Shown here piece after piece: positions 34,256-43,059 of a stretch of DNA of 52,612 nt. The stretch is from contig JAGBBT010000073.1 of the NCBI GenBank assembly GCA_017938365.1, positions 1-52,612 on the forward strand, read 5' to 3'. Source of the stretch: Treponema sp. (GTDB lineage: Bacteria; Spirochaetota; Spirochaetia; Treponematales; Treponemataceae). The first letter of the stretch is position 1; each line of letters begins with the position of its first letter. Under the pieces are notes generated by a model, which searched no databases, was not told the origin of the DNA, and saw only the letters and a program-made list of their open reading frames with translations. The translations under genes were made by a program, and so were the position numbers.

Positions 34256-36181
34256 ATGAAAAAGCTTTTTTATAAACTATTTTTTTTGTTAATTACATGT
34301 TTTATTTTGTCTTGTAGTAATTCTTCAGGTGGTGATAATTCAACTGATACACCAATAACAGAAACACAGGTCTCTGTTTCATTTAATAAAAATTCTGATT
34401 CAGCAACAGGAAATATGGAAAACTTAACTGGTAAGTCTGGTAGTACAGTAGTGATTCCAGCTTGCTCATTTACTTATTCAAATTATTCATTTGTTTCTTG
34501 GAATACAAAGAGTGATGGTAGTGGAACTAGGTATAACCCCAATGATACTTATGTTTTAACTAATACAGATTTGGTTTTATATGCACAATGGAAGAATCTT
34601 TCTAGTTCAGAGGAGGTAAATGATTCTTGGGATGGTGCTGGATATTATATTTTTACTCCTTATTTTTCTGATGAGAAGGTTTATATAGCAAAATTTGATG
34701 AAAATAAGAACTTATTATCAAAAAACTATAATGATGAACTTTCTTATGTATTATTTTATACTAACGATGTCTTTTATTGTTTTAAAACAGACCCAATTGA
34801 TTTTGATTCTTTTAAAGAAAATGAGACAAAATGGAGTTCTATAAAAAAAATAACTGAGGCGGAAATTGAAGAATCTTATAGTAACACATTATGGTTTTTT
34901 AATGAAAAACAATTAGAAGAAAATGCAATTTATTATGCTGAATATGAGGATTGGATATATTATTTTGAATTTAATGGAACAAGTTTAAAAACTTCTGAAC
35001 CTACTAAAGTTTATTCAACTTGTGGGTGGCATAATGAATCTCCTAAAGATGAGTTTATTTGGCGTTATGATATTGAAGATAAAGTAGTTGAGCTGTTAGA
35101 AAAACATATTAATTTTAAAAAAATCAATGATGAAGATTTACCAAAAGAGATTTACAGAGCATTTAGAGTAGAAGAAGATCGTGAGGCTTATTATAAATAT
35201 AGTTATACATCATATGATGGTTCCTCTGTTTATACTTGCTATACTAGATATTATGAAGCTGCTAACACTTTTATTACAGTTCTTGAAAATCAAAATAAAA
35301 AATATTCATACGAGTTTGATTCTTACGAGAAGTTTGTTGCTTATAAAGACTTTTCCATAGTTAAAGAAGATGATCTTCCTTTAACTATTCAGAATGTATT
35401 TATAAAAGGTAATACAGAATATTATAGTTATGAAGATGATAACAATATATATTATGCAGATGTAAGATGTACTTCTAGAGGTCTTGATTTTAGAGAGATG
35501 TTAAGAACTATTTTTGGTTTTGATAAATCAACTAAAGAGTATTTTATATTAGATGATTATCCAGCAAGTTTTTTTGAATACGCATTAAATGCAACTGATA
35601 AAATTAAGTGTTATACAGGAATTGAGGTTGAGAATATAGATGAAAAACTTTTCGAAATGTTTACTCCATATGATTCTAAAGTTTATACTTTTACAAATAA
35701 AGACGGAAACACTGTATATGCTAGTTTTAATTCATTTAAATATTCTTATGCATTAATTGTAAAGGATAATAATGGTAATGCTGTTTATGAGCCAATAAAA
35801 GAATCTTCAATTGTAGATTGGCCAAGAGCAAATCTGATGGATAATTTCAGAAAAATGGAAACTGGTGTTGCTGAGGATGAAATAGATAGTCTGCCAGATG
35901 TTATAAGGTATTATGTAACAGATTCATATCATAATCAGTTTAGTAAAGGAACAGTATTTAAATTTTATGTAAAAGATGGTTATACTTATTATGCAAATTA
36001 TTTACGAGGAAGATATGGATCCCCATATATTGCAAAAAGTTCTGATGGAACGACATTTATTAAAGTTGAATATAATGAAATAAATGAGTTAAGTTTACCT
36101 GAAAGTTTTGATGAAATTGTTTTTCTAAAAGATTTTGAAGCAACAGACATTGACTATAGTTTAATTAAAGACGCTGAGTAA
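34256..36181 (+). CDS. Large modular surface lipoprotein with a Listeria-Bacteroides (InlB B-type) repeat
   Basis: The start is the ATG at 34256, behind a perfect AGGAGG five bases upstream; a GTG at 34238 overlaps the probable -10 and is unlikely. The 641-residue product has a lipoprotein signal with FILSC (Cys near residue 20), then a Ser/Asp-rich linker. One Listeria-Bacteroides repeat (about 38-115, with FVSWNTKSDGSGTRY and LYAQWKN) comes next. The rest is a series of four to six divergent modules of about 95 residues, each with a DLP-like turn, a helix and a Tyr-rich ending (YYAEYEDWIYYFEF, YYSYEDDNNIYYADV, FYVKDGYTYYANY). It is highly Tyr-, Asp- and Glu-rich. It is probably exposed at the surface and may bind sugars or protein. 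It is flanked by near-identical terminators and may be phase variable. Confidence 0.8.
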   Translation: MKKLFYKLFFLLITCFILSCSNSSGGDNSTDTPITETQVSVSFNKNSDSATGNMENLTGKSGSTVVIPACSFTYSNYSFVSWNTKSDGSGTRYNPNDTYVLTNTDLVLYAQWKNLSSSEEVNDSWDGAGYYIFTPYFSDEKVYIAKFDENKNLLSKNYNDELSYVLFYTNDVFYCFKTDPIDFDSFKENETKWSSIKKITEAEIEESYSNTLWFFNEKQLEENAIYYAEYEDWIYYFEFNGTSLKTSEPTKVYSTCGWHNESPKDEFIWRYDIEDKVVELLEKHINFKKINDEDLPKEIYRAFRVEEDREAYYKYSYTSYDGSSVYTCYTRYYEAANTFITVLENQNKKYSYEFDSYEKFVAYKDFSIVKEDDLPLTIQNVFIKGNTEYYSYEDDNNIYYADVRCTSRGLDFREMLRTIFGFDKSTKEYFILDDYPASFFEYALNATDKIKCYTGIEVENIDEKLFEMFTPYDSKVYTFTNKDGNTVYASFNSFKYSYALIVKDNNGNAVYEPIKESSIVDWPRANLMDNFRKMETGVAEDEIDSLPDVIRYYVTDSYHNQFSKGTVFKFYVKDGYTYYANYLRGRYGSPYIAKSSDGTTFIKVEYNEINELSLPESFDEIVFLKDFEATDIDYSLIKDAE

Positions 36182-36210
36182 AATAATTTAGAAAAAAGTT
36201 AAACCTATTA

Positions 36211-36250
36211 AAAAAAACTGTTGTAGTGTAAAAGCTCAACAGTTTTTTTT
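36211..36250. terminator. Intrinsic terminator after the lipoprotein gene, second copy of a shared core
   Basis: The A tract, stem CTGTTG/CAACAG, a loop identical to that at 34075-34101 and a T tract make a hairpin that could work on both strands. Confidence 0.92.
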
Positions 36251-36264
36251 GTTTAAGATTGATA

Positions 36265-36318
36265 ATATAACTTGCTAATATGGAAAAACAATGTTTATTT
36301 CATCTAAGCAAGTTATAT
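36265..36318. repeat. Twelve-base perfect inverted repeat
   Basis: ATATAACTTGCT (36265-36276) is mirrored by AGCAAGTTATAT (36307-36318) with 30 bases between. It lies in the 261-base gap between the lipoprotein and the acetyltransferase. A 27-codon frame (36317-36400) starts at its right edge but has no ribosome site, and I do not call it a gene. Confidence 0.75.
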
Positions 36319-36442
36319 GGGGTGGAGAGTGAAAATTAAAGGAAATGAAAATAATTATATATTGGTAGACAGAATGTGCATTATGGGTAGTTTTAAGTAG
36401 TGTTAAACTGTGGTGTCTGGCGATAATTTGGCTTAAACTATA

Positions 36443-36934
36443 TTATTTTAATTCTATGTAATGAGGAATTATATCTTCATATTTTCCATTTTTCAGAAGA
36501 AATCCATTTGGTATTCTTCCAAGTTGAATAAACCCTAACTTTTTATACAGTTTTAATGCACATGTATTTGTTGCTACAACGGCATTGAATTGAAGAATCT
36601 TAAACCCAATTTTTTTTGCTTTTTTAAGACAGGCCTTTACTAAATATTCTCCGATATGTTGACCTCGTTTATCTTTTTTAACAGCATAACTTGCGTTTGA
36701 AATATGTCCACAACGGCCTACATTATTTGGATGAAGTATGTACAATCCGACAATTTCATTTGAATCACAATCAATTGCTAGTCCTGTAAATGATTGTGAT
36801 TCAAAAAAATCGTTTCCGGAGTTTTCGTCTAAAAGTTCAGTTTGCGGAAAGGCAATTCCGTCTTCAACTATGTTATTCCAAATTTCTATAGCTGAATTAA
36901 CATAGTTTTTGTTGTATTTTATAACTTTAAGCAT
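36443..36934 (-). CDS. GNAT-family N-acetyltransferase
   Basis: The 163-residue protein has the GNAT fold that transfers an acetyl group from acetyl-CoA. Visible elements are the first strand MLKVIKYNKNYVNSAIEIWN and the central strand IVGLYILHPNN. The CoA-binding motif A follows (SYAVKKDKRGQHIGEYLVKACLKKAK in outline, with RGQHIG as the pyrophosphate loop at about residues 93-98), then the NTCALKLYKKLGF block that ends the fold. The substrate cannot be told from sequence; small free amino acids or drugs are common for such proteins. It stands alone on - strand between the lipoprotein and the FadL gene. Confidence 0.86.
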   Translation of the reverse strand: MLKVIKYNKNYVNSAIEIWNNIVEDGIAFPQTELLDENSGNDFFESQSFTGLAIDCDSNEIVGLYILHPNNVGRCGHISNASYAVKKDKRGQHIGEYLVKACLKKAKKIGFKILQFNAVVATNTCALKLYKKLGFIQLGRIPNGFLLKNGKYEDIIPHYIELK

Positions 36935-37034
36935 TTCTTTTTTAGTGGCGATGTAAAGCCATATCTCCTTTTTAATAATTAATATTTACTTAATATAAAT
37001 TTAATGTTTTTTATAAAAAACATATGTTTTAAAA

Positions 37035-37063
37035 TAGACAAAGTCAATTGTTTGTTGCATAAT
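37035..37063 (+). promoter_or_regulatory. Possible promoter of the FadL-type gene
   Basis: TAGACA at 37035-37040 and CATAAT at 37058-37063 are 17 bases apart. An inverted repeat TAATGACA/TGTCATTA (37069-37076 and 37090-37097) follows around the likely transcript start and could be an operator or a leader hairpin. Confidence 0.45.
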
Positions 37064-37123
37064 TATAATAATGACAAAATTAGTTTTTGTGTCATTAATA
37101 TTTTTTTTTAGGAGACTGTTAAA

Positions 37124-38428
37124 ATGAAAAAAATCATTTTTACTACAGTTTTGGCAACTATCGCTGGTGCTTTTGTTTTTGCTGGTGGTGTTGAAAACAA
37201 AACAAATTTGTCTACAGGTTATTTAAGAAATCCTAGCCGTAATGTAGAATCAGAACGTCCAGAAGCTGCTTTTTATAACATTGCAGGTACTGCATTTATG
37301 GAAGATGGTCTTTATGTTGAAGCTGGTAATCAGTTTGTTATTAAAGAGTACTCTCATGAGATGAATATACCTGCTGCAGGAATTGATATGAAGTCAACTG
37401 AAGATACTCCAGTTCTTTTATATCCAAATGCTGATATTGTATACAAACAAGATAAGCTTTCTATTTTTGGTAATTTTGGTATTTATGCAGGTGGTGGTAA
37501 TCTTGAATATAAAAATACTCCACTTATTCCTGGTAAAATGGCGGCAGCAGCTCAAAATTATGCAACACAAGCACAGAATGCTCTCGCTGCTAATAATGCT
37601 GCAGCTGCACAACAGTATCAACAAGCTGCACAACAGTATCAATCTATGATTGCTTCAACAAAAACAAACAAACTTGAAGTTTCTTCGATGACTTATGGTG
37701 GTCAAATTGGTGTTGGTTATGCAATTAATGATATAGTTTCATTATCTGCTGCATTTAGAACAGTTTATGGTGATCAGACAATGAAGCTATCTTTAGCTAG
37801 TTTATCAAAAGAAATTTCATATGATGCTTCTGCATGGGGATTTGGTGGTGTTTTTGGTGTTCATGTAAAACCTATCGAAAATCTTGATTTAGCATTGCAG
37901 TATCAATCACTTACAAAAATTGAATATGAATTTGAAAATGTAAAAGGAGCTGACTTTGCTAGCCAAGCAGGATTAGCAATTGCTAATGGTGAAAAGTTTA
38001 ACACAGACCTTCCTGCTGTATTAAACTTTGGTGTTGGTTATAGAGTTATTGATCCATTGTATTTAAGTGCAAGTTTTAATTATTACTTTAACAAACAGGC
38101 TGAACAGAATTCAGCTTTAGGTGAAACTGATTACGATGATTCATTTGAAATTTCTGTTGGTGCTGATTACAGATTTAACGAAAAAGTAAGTGCTTCTCTT
38201 GGTCTTTCTTACGGAAACCAAGGTCAAAATGATGAATCAAACAGCCCTCTTAGTCCTGTATTAGATAGCTTTACTGTAGGAGCTGGTGTTGAATACTCAC
38301 CTACAGAAGCATTAACACTTACAGGTGCTGGTATGTATGTTGAATATTTTGAAGAAGAATATAATTCAATGGACTTAAATAAAGATACAATGTTATTTAG
38401 TCTTGGTGTAACATACAAATTTTTCTAA
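37124..38428 (+). CDS. FadL/OmpP1/TodX-family outer-membrane protein
   Basis: The 434-residue protein has a signal peptide of about 20 residues (cleavage near VFAGG) and a barrel ending in Tyr-Lys-Phe-Phe. The N-terminal hatch block YLRNPSRNVESERPEAAFYNIAG in outline (residues 33-55) is the FadL-family signature, and repeated GVGY and LSASF strands follow. FadL proteins carry long-chain fatty acids or other hydrophobic compounds across the outer membrane; treponemes, which depend on outside fatty acids, have several. An Ala/Gln-rich insert lies at about residues 138-177 and contains a near-perfect 21-base tandem repeat (AQQYQQA/AQQYQSM). Ribosome site TAGGAG is present. A two-way terminator separates it from mfd. 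Confidence 0.88.
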   Translation: MKKIIFTTVLATIAGAFVFAGGVENKTNLSTGYLRNPSRNVESERPEAAFYNIAGTAFMEDGLYVEAGNQFVIKEYSHEMNIPAAGIDMKSTEDTPVLLYPNADIVYKQDKLSIFGNFGIYAGGGNLEYKNTPLIPGKMAAAAQNYATQAQNALAANNAAAAQQYQQAAQQYQSMIASTKTNKLEVSSMTYGGQIGVGYAINDIVSLSAAFRTVYGDQTMKLSLASLSKEISYDASAWGFGGVFGVHVKPIENLDLALQYQSLTKIEYEFENVKGADFASQAGLAIANGEKFNTDLPAVLNFGVGYRVIDPLYLSASFNYYFNKQAEQNSALGETDYDDSFEISVGADYRFNEKVSASLGLSYGNQGQNDESNSPLSPVLDSFTVGAGVEYSPTEALTLTGAGMYVEYFEEEYNSMDLNKDTMLFSLGVTYKFF

Positions 38429-38450
38429 TTAACAGTATTTTAAGTTAGTT

Positions 38451-38488
38451 AAAAAGCTAATTCTGAAAACCAGAATTAGCTTTTTTTT
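38451..38488. terminator. Bidirectional terminator between the FadL gene and mfd
   Basis: A perfect 15-bp stem (AAAAAGCTAATTCTG with CAGAATTAGCTTTTT) around a five-base loop, with A and T tracts on both sides, placed between two converging genes. Confidence 0.95.
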
Positions 38489-38495
38489 ATGTTAT

Positions 38496-41400
38496 TTATA
38501 CTAATTGTTCTAATTTTTCTCTTATATATTCACTTTTTTCTTTTAGACCAATTTTTCCTGTGCTTAACATTAAAACATTTGGTTTTGTTGGATCAAGTTT
38601 TATTTTATCTGAGTTTTCTTTTATTAATCTCATAAGTTTATCAATTTTTATATCAGATACTTTTGCAAATTCTAAAGTTATAATTCCTTTTCTTTCTTTT
38701 AATGTTGTTATAAATAATTTTTTTGCAATTATTCTGACTTCTGCTAAACTTAGTAAGCTGTATACTTCATCTGGTATTGGTCCAAATCTATCTTCTAGTT
38801 CATTATACATTCTTGCAAGTTCATCTTGTGTTTGTACAGAAGCAACTTTTTTATAAATTTCCATTTTTGTTTGAATGTTATGAACGTATGTATCAGGGAT
38901 AAATCCACTGTATTCTAATTCCATTAATACTTCGTTTTGTTCTTCGTAATTTTCTTGTGTTAAGCGTTCTACAGCTTCGTTTAAGAGTTTTACATATAAA
39001 TCAAAACCAACTGAGTATACATCTCCACTTTGATCTTTTCCTAATAAGTTCCCTGCCCCTCGGATTTCCATGTCTTTCATGGCAATTTTAAATCCAGAAC
39101 CTAATTCTGTAAAATCGCTTATTACTTGGAGTCTCTTCATTGCAATTTCTGAGAGAACTTTATTTTCTGGATAAAGTAAATAAGCATATGCTTTTCTGTC
39201 ACTTCTTCCTACACGACCTCTTAACTGATACAATTGACTTATTCCGTACATATCAGCTCTGTCTATAATTATTGTATTTACATTTGGAATATCAATTCCG
39301 TTTTCTATAATTGTTGTTGCTACTAATATGTGAAATCCACCCATTTTAAATCTACGGAAAATATCATCTAATTCTTCCGCAGACATTTGTCCATGGGCAC
39401 AATCAACCATCATTTCTGGTAGCATTCTTTCAATTTTTAAGCGAGTTTCTTCTAGGGTTTCTACTCTGTTATGTAAAAAGAATACTTGCCCTCCTCGTTC
39501 AACTTCTTGTCTTATGGCTCTAATAACTCTTTCTTCTGTAAACTCTTCTACAACGGTTTCTATAGGTTTTCGAGTTTGAGGAGGTGTTGTTAATAAGGAC
39601 ATATCTCTAATTTTTAATAGGCTCATATGTAATGTTCTCGGAATTGGAGTTGCACTCATTGCTAAACAGTCTATGTTTGCCTTTAATGTTTTTAATTTTT
39701 CTTTATCTTTAACTCCAAATCTTTGTTCTTCATCTATAATCATTAGCCCTAAATCTTTAAATACTACATCTTTTTGTATAATTCTGTGAGTGCCTACTAT
39801 TATGTCTATTTCTCCAATTTTGAGCTTTTCGAGAATTTTCTTCTGTTCTTTTGGTGTAACAAATCTGCTTAATTGAGCTATTGTAACAGGGAAATTCTTA
39901 AATCTTTCTAAACAAGTTTCATAATGCTGTTCTGCAAGAATAGTTGTGGGTGCTAAAAATGCAACTTGTTTTCCTCCCATTACAGCTTTGAAGGCAGCTC
40001 GCATTGCAACTTCTGTTTTACCATATCCAACATCACCACATATGAGACGATCCATAGGAACAGGTTTTTCCATATCCTTTTTTATTTCTAAACTTACATT
40101 ATACTGATCTTCTGTATCTTCATACGGAAAAGATGCTTCAAAGGATGTTTGCCATTCATTGTCTTTTGGAAATGGATATCCCCTACTTGCTTTTCTTCGG
40201 CTGTAAAGAGCAATAAGTTTTTCTGCTAAATCTTCAACTGCTTTTTTTACTTTATTTTTTCTGTTTTCCCATGATTTTGAACCAATTTTATCAATACGAG
40301 GTTTTTCACCTTCATTACCAATATATCTTTGAACTAAGTTTACTTGTTCAATTGGTACAAAGCAAAACTCTTCATCGGCATATTCAAGTTTTATATAGTC
40401 TCTTTCGTTGCCCATTGCTTTTACGCGTTGTATTCCTTTAAAAATACCGATTCCGTAATTTACATGAACTATATAATCACCTTCATTTAATTCAACAAAA
40501 GTATCTATTGCAGCACTTTTTACATGTCCAAGGCTTTTTGGAACATGCTTTTTTCGGCCAAATATTTCATTTTCTTGTATTATAAGGGTTTTAGTTTCTG
40601 GAATCCCAAATCCTGACGAAATTGGAAGTGGATATATTTTTAAATCGAAATCTTTTAATATTTCTTTTATTCGCAAAGATTGATTTGGATTATCTGCAAA
40701 AATATGTACAGTCCAATTGTTATTAATAAAATTTGTTAATTCTTCTTTTAAATAATTTATATTGCCTAAAAAGCTTCTAGATGTATCTGTTTGAAGTTTT
40801 ATTGTTTTTTCTGAATTATCTTCTTCTAATTCAGAATGTAATGATTTTAAGTTAATTGTTTTTTTGTGTTTTGCGTGTAATTCTGAAAATGAAAATAATA
40901 TTTTTGAAGGTTGTAATATGGGAAAATCTTGTCTTGCAATTCGATACATCCCTGAATATTCTCTTTCAAAATTTTCTTTTGAATTATTTAATCTATCATA
41001 ATCAAAATAAAGTATTGTTGAATTTTCACTAATATAATCTAATATTGAATATTGTTTTTCCCATAAAACTGGATAAACAAGTTCTTCACCTTCACTTTCT
41101 TTTGATGTTTTTAATTCGTTTATAAGTTTATTTTTTGCCTTTATAGCATTTTCAGATAATTCTAAATGGTCATCAAAAACAGCATTTTCTAATTTTGAAA
41201 TAAATTCCTCTGTCCAGATAATTTCTTTCATTGGAAATATAAGTAAATTATCTTTTTCGGTTACAGTTGATTGGGTTTCTGGATTAAAAGATTTTATTTG
41301 TCCTACTTCGTCAAAATCAAATATAATTCTTGTGGCTAATGATTCTCCTGGAGTAAAAATATCTAGTACTTCACCTCTTAGAGTAAATTCCCCTCCAACT

Positions 41401-42041
41401 CCAACTTTTGGAACTCTAATGTAGCCTAAACTTGTTAATTTATTAGCTAATTCTATTGGGTCAATATTTTGACCTTTATATATAGAAAATACAAGAGATT
41501 TTATGTATTCTGGATTTGGTACAGGTGATAAAAAGGCTCTTTCAGGAATAATAAAAACTCTTGGCTTTGTTGAAATTGTTGTTTTTCTGTTTTGCCATGC
41601 TAATTTTGAAAGAACTCCGGCTCTTTGTCCAAATATCGCTGAACCTTTTCCTATTGCTCTATAAGGTACTGTTCCCCACCAAGGAAGGCTGTAACTTTCT
41701 ATATTATCTTCAAAAATTGTTTTAAAATCACTTAATAATGAAGTTGCATCTTTTTCTGTTGGAACAATTATTATTGTATCTAAAAAAGTTGAATCAGTTG
41801 CATCATACTGTTTTTGTTGTTCTTGTGAATATCGTCCTGTTGCAGTATACTGTAGTTGGTAGATTCTCTTGTTTCTTATATTTTCTATATAAGCGGCTGC
41901 AAAGAATGAGGTTGAGGCACCTTGTAAGCCTTCTATATTCTTTGGATATGAATCTAAAGAATCGAAATGCTTAATTGTTCCGTTTAATTCAGACCAGGAA
42001 TTAAGTATTTCTTGTATGGAATTTGATAATAATGATTTCAT
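38496..42041 (-). CDS. mfd: Transcription-repair coupling factor
   Basis: This 1181-residue DNA translocase removes RNA polymerase stalled at DNA damage and brings in UvrA. The N-terminal UvrB-like part includes LPWWGTVPYR. The polymerase-interacting domain has GDYIVHVNYGIGIFKGI near residue 510. The RecG-like motor has GDVGYGKTEVAMRAAFKA (Walker A) and DEEQRFGV (Walker B), then SATPIPRTLHMSL, and RGRVGRSDRKAYAYLLY in motif VI. The C-terminal TRCF domain with LMELEYSGFIPDTYV closes it. Length is normal. It stands alone, with only 41 bases to the divergent gene at 42083. Confidence 0.97.
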   Translation of the reverse strand: MKSLLSNSIQEILNSWSELNGTIKHFDSLDSYPKNIEGLQGASTSFFAAAYIENIRNKRIYQLQYTATGRYSQEQQKQYDATDSTFLDTIIIVPTEKDATSLLSDFKTIFEDNIESYSLPWWGTVPYRAIGKGSAIFGQRAGVLSKLAWQNRKTTISTKPRVFIIPERAFLSPVPNPEYIKSLVFSIYKGQNIDPIELANKLTSLGYIRVPKVGVGGEFTLRGEVLDIFTPGESLATRIIFDFDEVGQIKSFNPETQSTVTEKDNLLIFPMKEIIWTEEFISKLENAVFDDHLELSENAIKAKNKLINELKTSKESEGEELVYPVLWEKQYSILDYISENSTILYFDYDRLNNSKENFEREYSGMYRIARQDFPILQPSKILFSFSELHAKHKKTINLKSLHSELEEDNSEKTIKLQTDTSRSFLGNINYLKEELTNFINNNWTVHIFADNPNQSLRIKEILKDFDLKIYPLPISSGFGIPETKTLIIQENEIFGRKKHVPKSLGHVKSAAIDTFVELNEGDYIVHVNYGIGIFKGIQRVKAMGNERDYIKLEYADEEFCFVPIEQVNLVQRYIGNEGEKPRIDKIGSKSWENRKNKVKKAVEDLAEKLIALYSRRKASRGYPFPKDNEWQTSFEASFPYEDTEDQYNVSLEIKKDMEKPVPMDRLICGDVGYGKTEVAMRAAFKAVMGGKQVAFLAPTTILAEQHYETCLERFKNFPVTIAQLSRFVTPKEQKKILEKLKIGEIDIIVGTHRIIQKDVVFKDLGLMIIDEEQRFGVKDKEKLKTLKANIDCLAMSATPIPRTLHMSLLKIRDMSLLTTPPQTRKPIETVVEEFTEERVIRAIRQEVERGGQVFFLHNRVETLEETRLKIERMLPEMMVDCAHGQMSAEELDDIFRRFKMGGFHILVATTIIENGIDIPNVNTIIIDRADMYGISQLYQLRGRVGRSDRKAYAYLLYPENKVLSEIAMKRLQVISDFTELGSGFKIAMKDMEIRGAGNLLGKDQSGDVYSVGFDLYVKLLNEAVERLTQENYEEQNEVLMELEYSGFIPDTYVHNIQTKMEIYKKVASVQTQDELARMYNELEDRFGPIPDEVYSLLSLAEVRIIAKKLFITTLKERKGIITLEFAKVSDIKIDKLMRLIKENSDKIKLDPTKPNVLMLSTGKIGLKEKSEYIREKLEQLV

Positions 42042-42082
42042 ATAAAATGTCCGATAATATAAAAAAGTAAGGAGACAAAGTC

Positions 42083-43057
42083 TTGAAACGTAGTCTATTT
42101 TTTATTATAGCAATTTTTACATTCTTTGCACAGTTTTTAACTGCACAAGTTTATAAAAGTAAGGATTTTCAGAATGCTAAGGTAAATATTAAATACTATG
42201 ACAGAACAATGTATTTTCCTGGTATGGTTGATGATAATCCTATTTATGTAAGTATATCTGTTGTTAACACAGGAACTGAAACATTACGCTTTAAGTTAGC
42301 GGATGATAGAATGTTTAGTTTAGATTTTAATGCTTATACAATAAAAAATACTTCACTTCCTTCTACACAAAAATTAATTACAAAAAGATCAACAAATAGA
42401 ACTGTTTATTTTAGAGAATTAGCAATAGAACCTGGAGAAACTTATTCTTTTACAGAAAATGTAAAAGATTATATTGAGTTTGACGAACCTTCTATTTATT
42501 ATCTGGAACTTATTTTTTATCCTGAATTATATAGAGAAAAGAATATTGAAATAACATCTAATCGTTTAAGTTTAGAAATTCGTCCAAGCCCTTCTGCAGC
42601 TTCTGCTACTATTCTTCCTGTAGAAAATAAATCTGGAGCTTTATTAAAACCAGAGTCTATAAGTCCTGATAAAGTAATTGAGCAAACTATTATTGCTCGT
42701 CAAAAGTCTTTGTGGGATCAGTATTTTCTTTATATGGATTTAGAGCAAATGATGCTTCGTAATTCAGAACAACAAAGACGATACAGAGCTGCTTCTGCTG
42801 ATGAAAGAAGTCGTATGCTCGAAAATTATAAATCAGATCTTATGCAAAACAGAATTGATTATGATATTGTTTCTATTCCAGAAAAGTTTATCATTGAAAA
42901 TACTTCATATTCTCAAACAGACGGTTCTGTAACTGTTATTGAATGGTTTAAATATCCTAATTTTAGAGAAAAGAAACGATATGTATATAAGGTTCGTCAG
43001 AGAGATGGAATTTGGCAGATTTATGATTATAATGTTACAAATCTTGGAACTGAATAA
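42083..43057 (+). CDS. Exported protein of unknown function, treponeme type
   Basis: The 324-residue product starts with a signal peptide (MKRSLFFII core, probable cleavage after FLTAQ at 21-22). The mature part begins with beta strands, with a VNTGTETLRFKL segment that resembles an immunoglobulin-like fold near residues 60-70. A proline-rich link near 172-195 follows, then a helical region (QSLWDQYFLYMDLEQMML-like) and a C-terminal NTF2-like or SnoaL-like segment with VTVIEWFKYPNFREKKRYVYKV. I do not recognise a named family. It uses a TTG start eight bases after AAGGAG. The next gene begins two bases after its stop, and a third overlaps that one, so the three form an operon. Confidence 0.75.
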   Translation: MKRSLFFIIAIFTFFAQFLTAQVYKSKDFQNAKVNIKYYDRTMYFPGMVDDNPIYVSISVVNTGTETLRFKLADDRMFSLDFNAYTIKNTSLPSTQKLITKRSTNRTVYFRELAIEPGETYSFTENVKDYIEFDEPSIYYLELIFYPELYREKNIEITSNRLSLEIRPSPSAASATILPVENKSGALLKPESISPDKVIEQTIIARQKSLWDQYFLYMDLEQMMLRNSEQQRRYRAASADERSRMLENYKSDLMQNRIDYDIVSIPEKFIIENTSYSQTDGSVTVIEWFKYPNFREKKRYVYKVRQRDGIWQIYDYNVTNLGTE

Positions 43058-43059
43058 AT

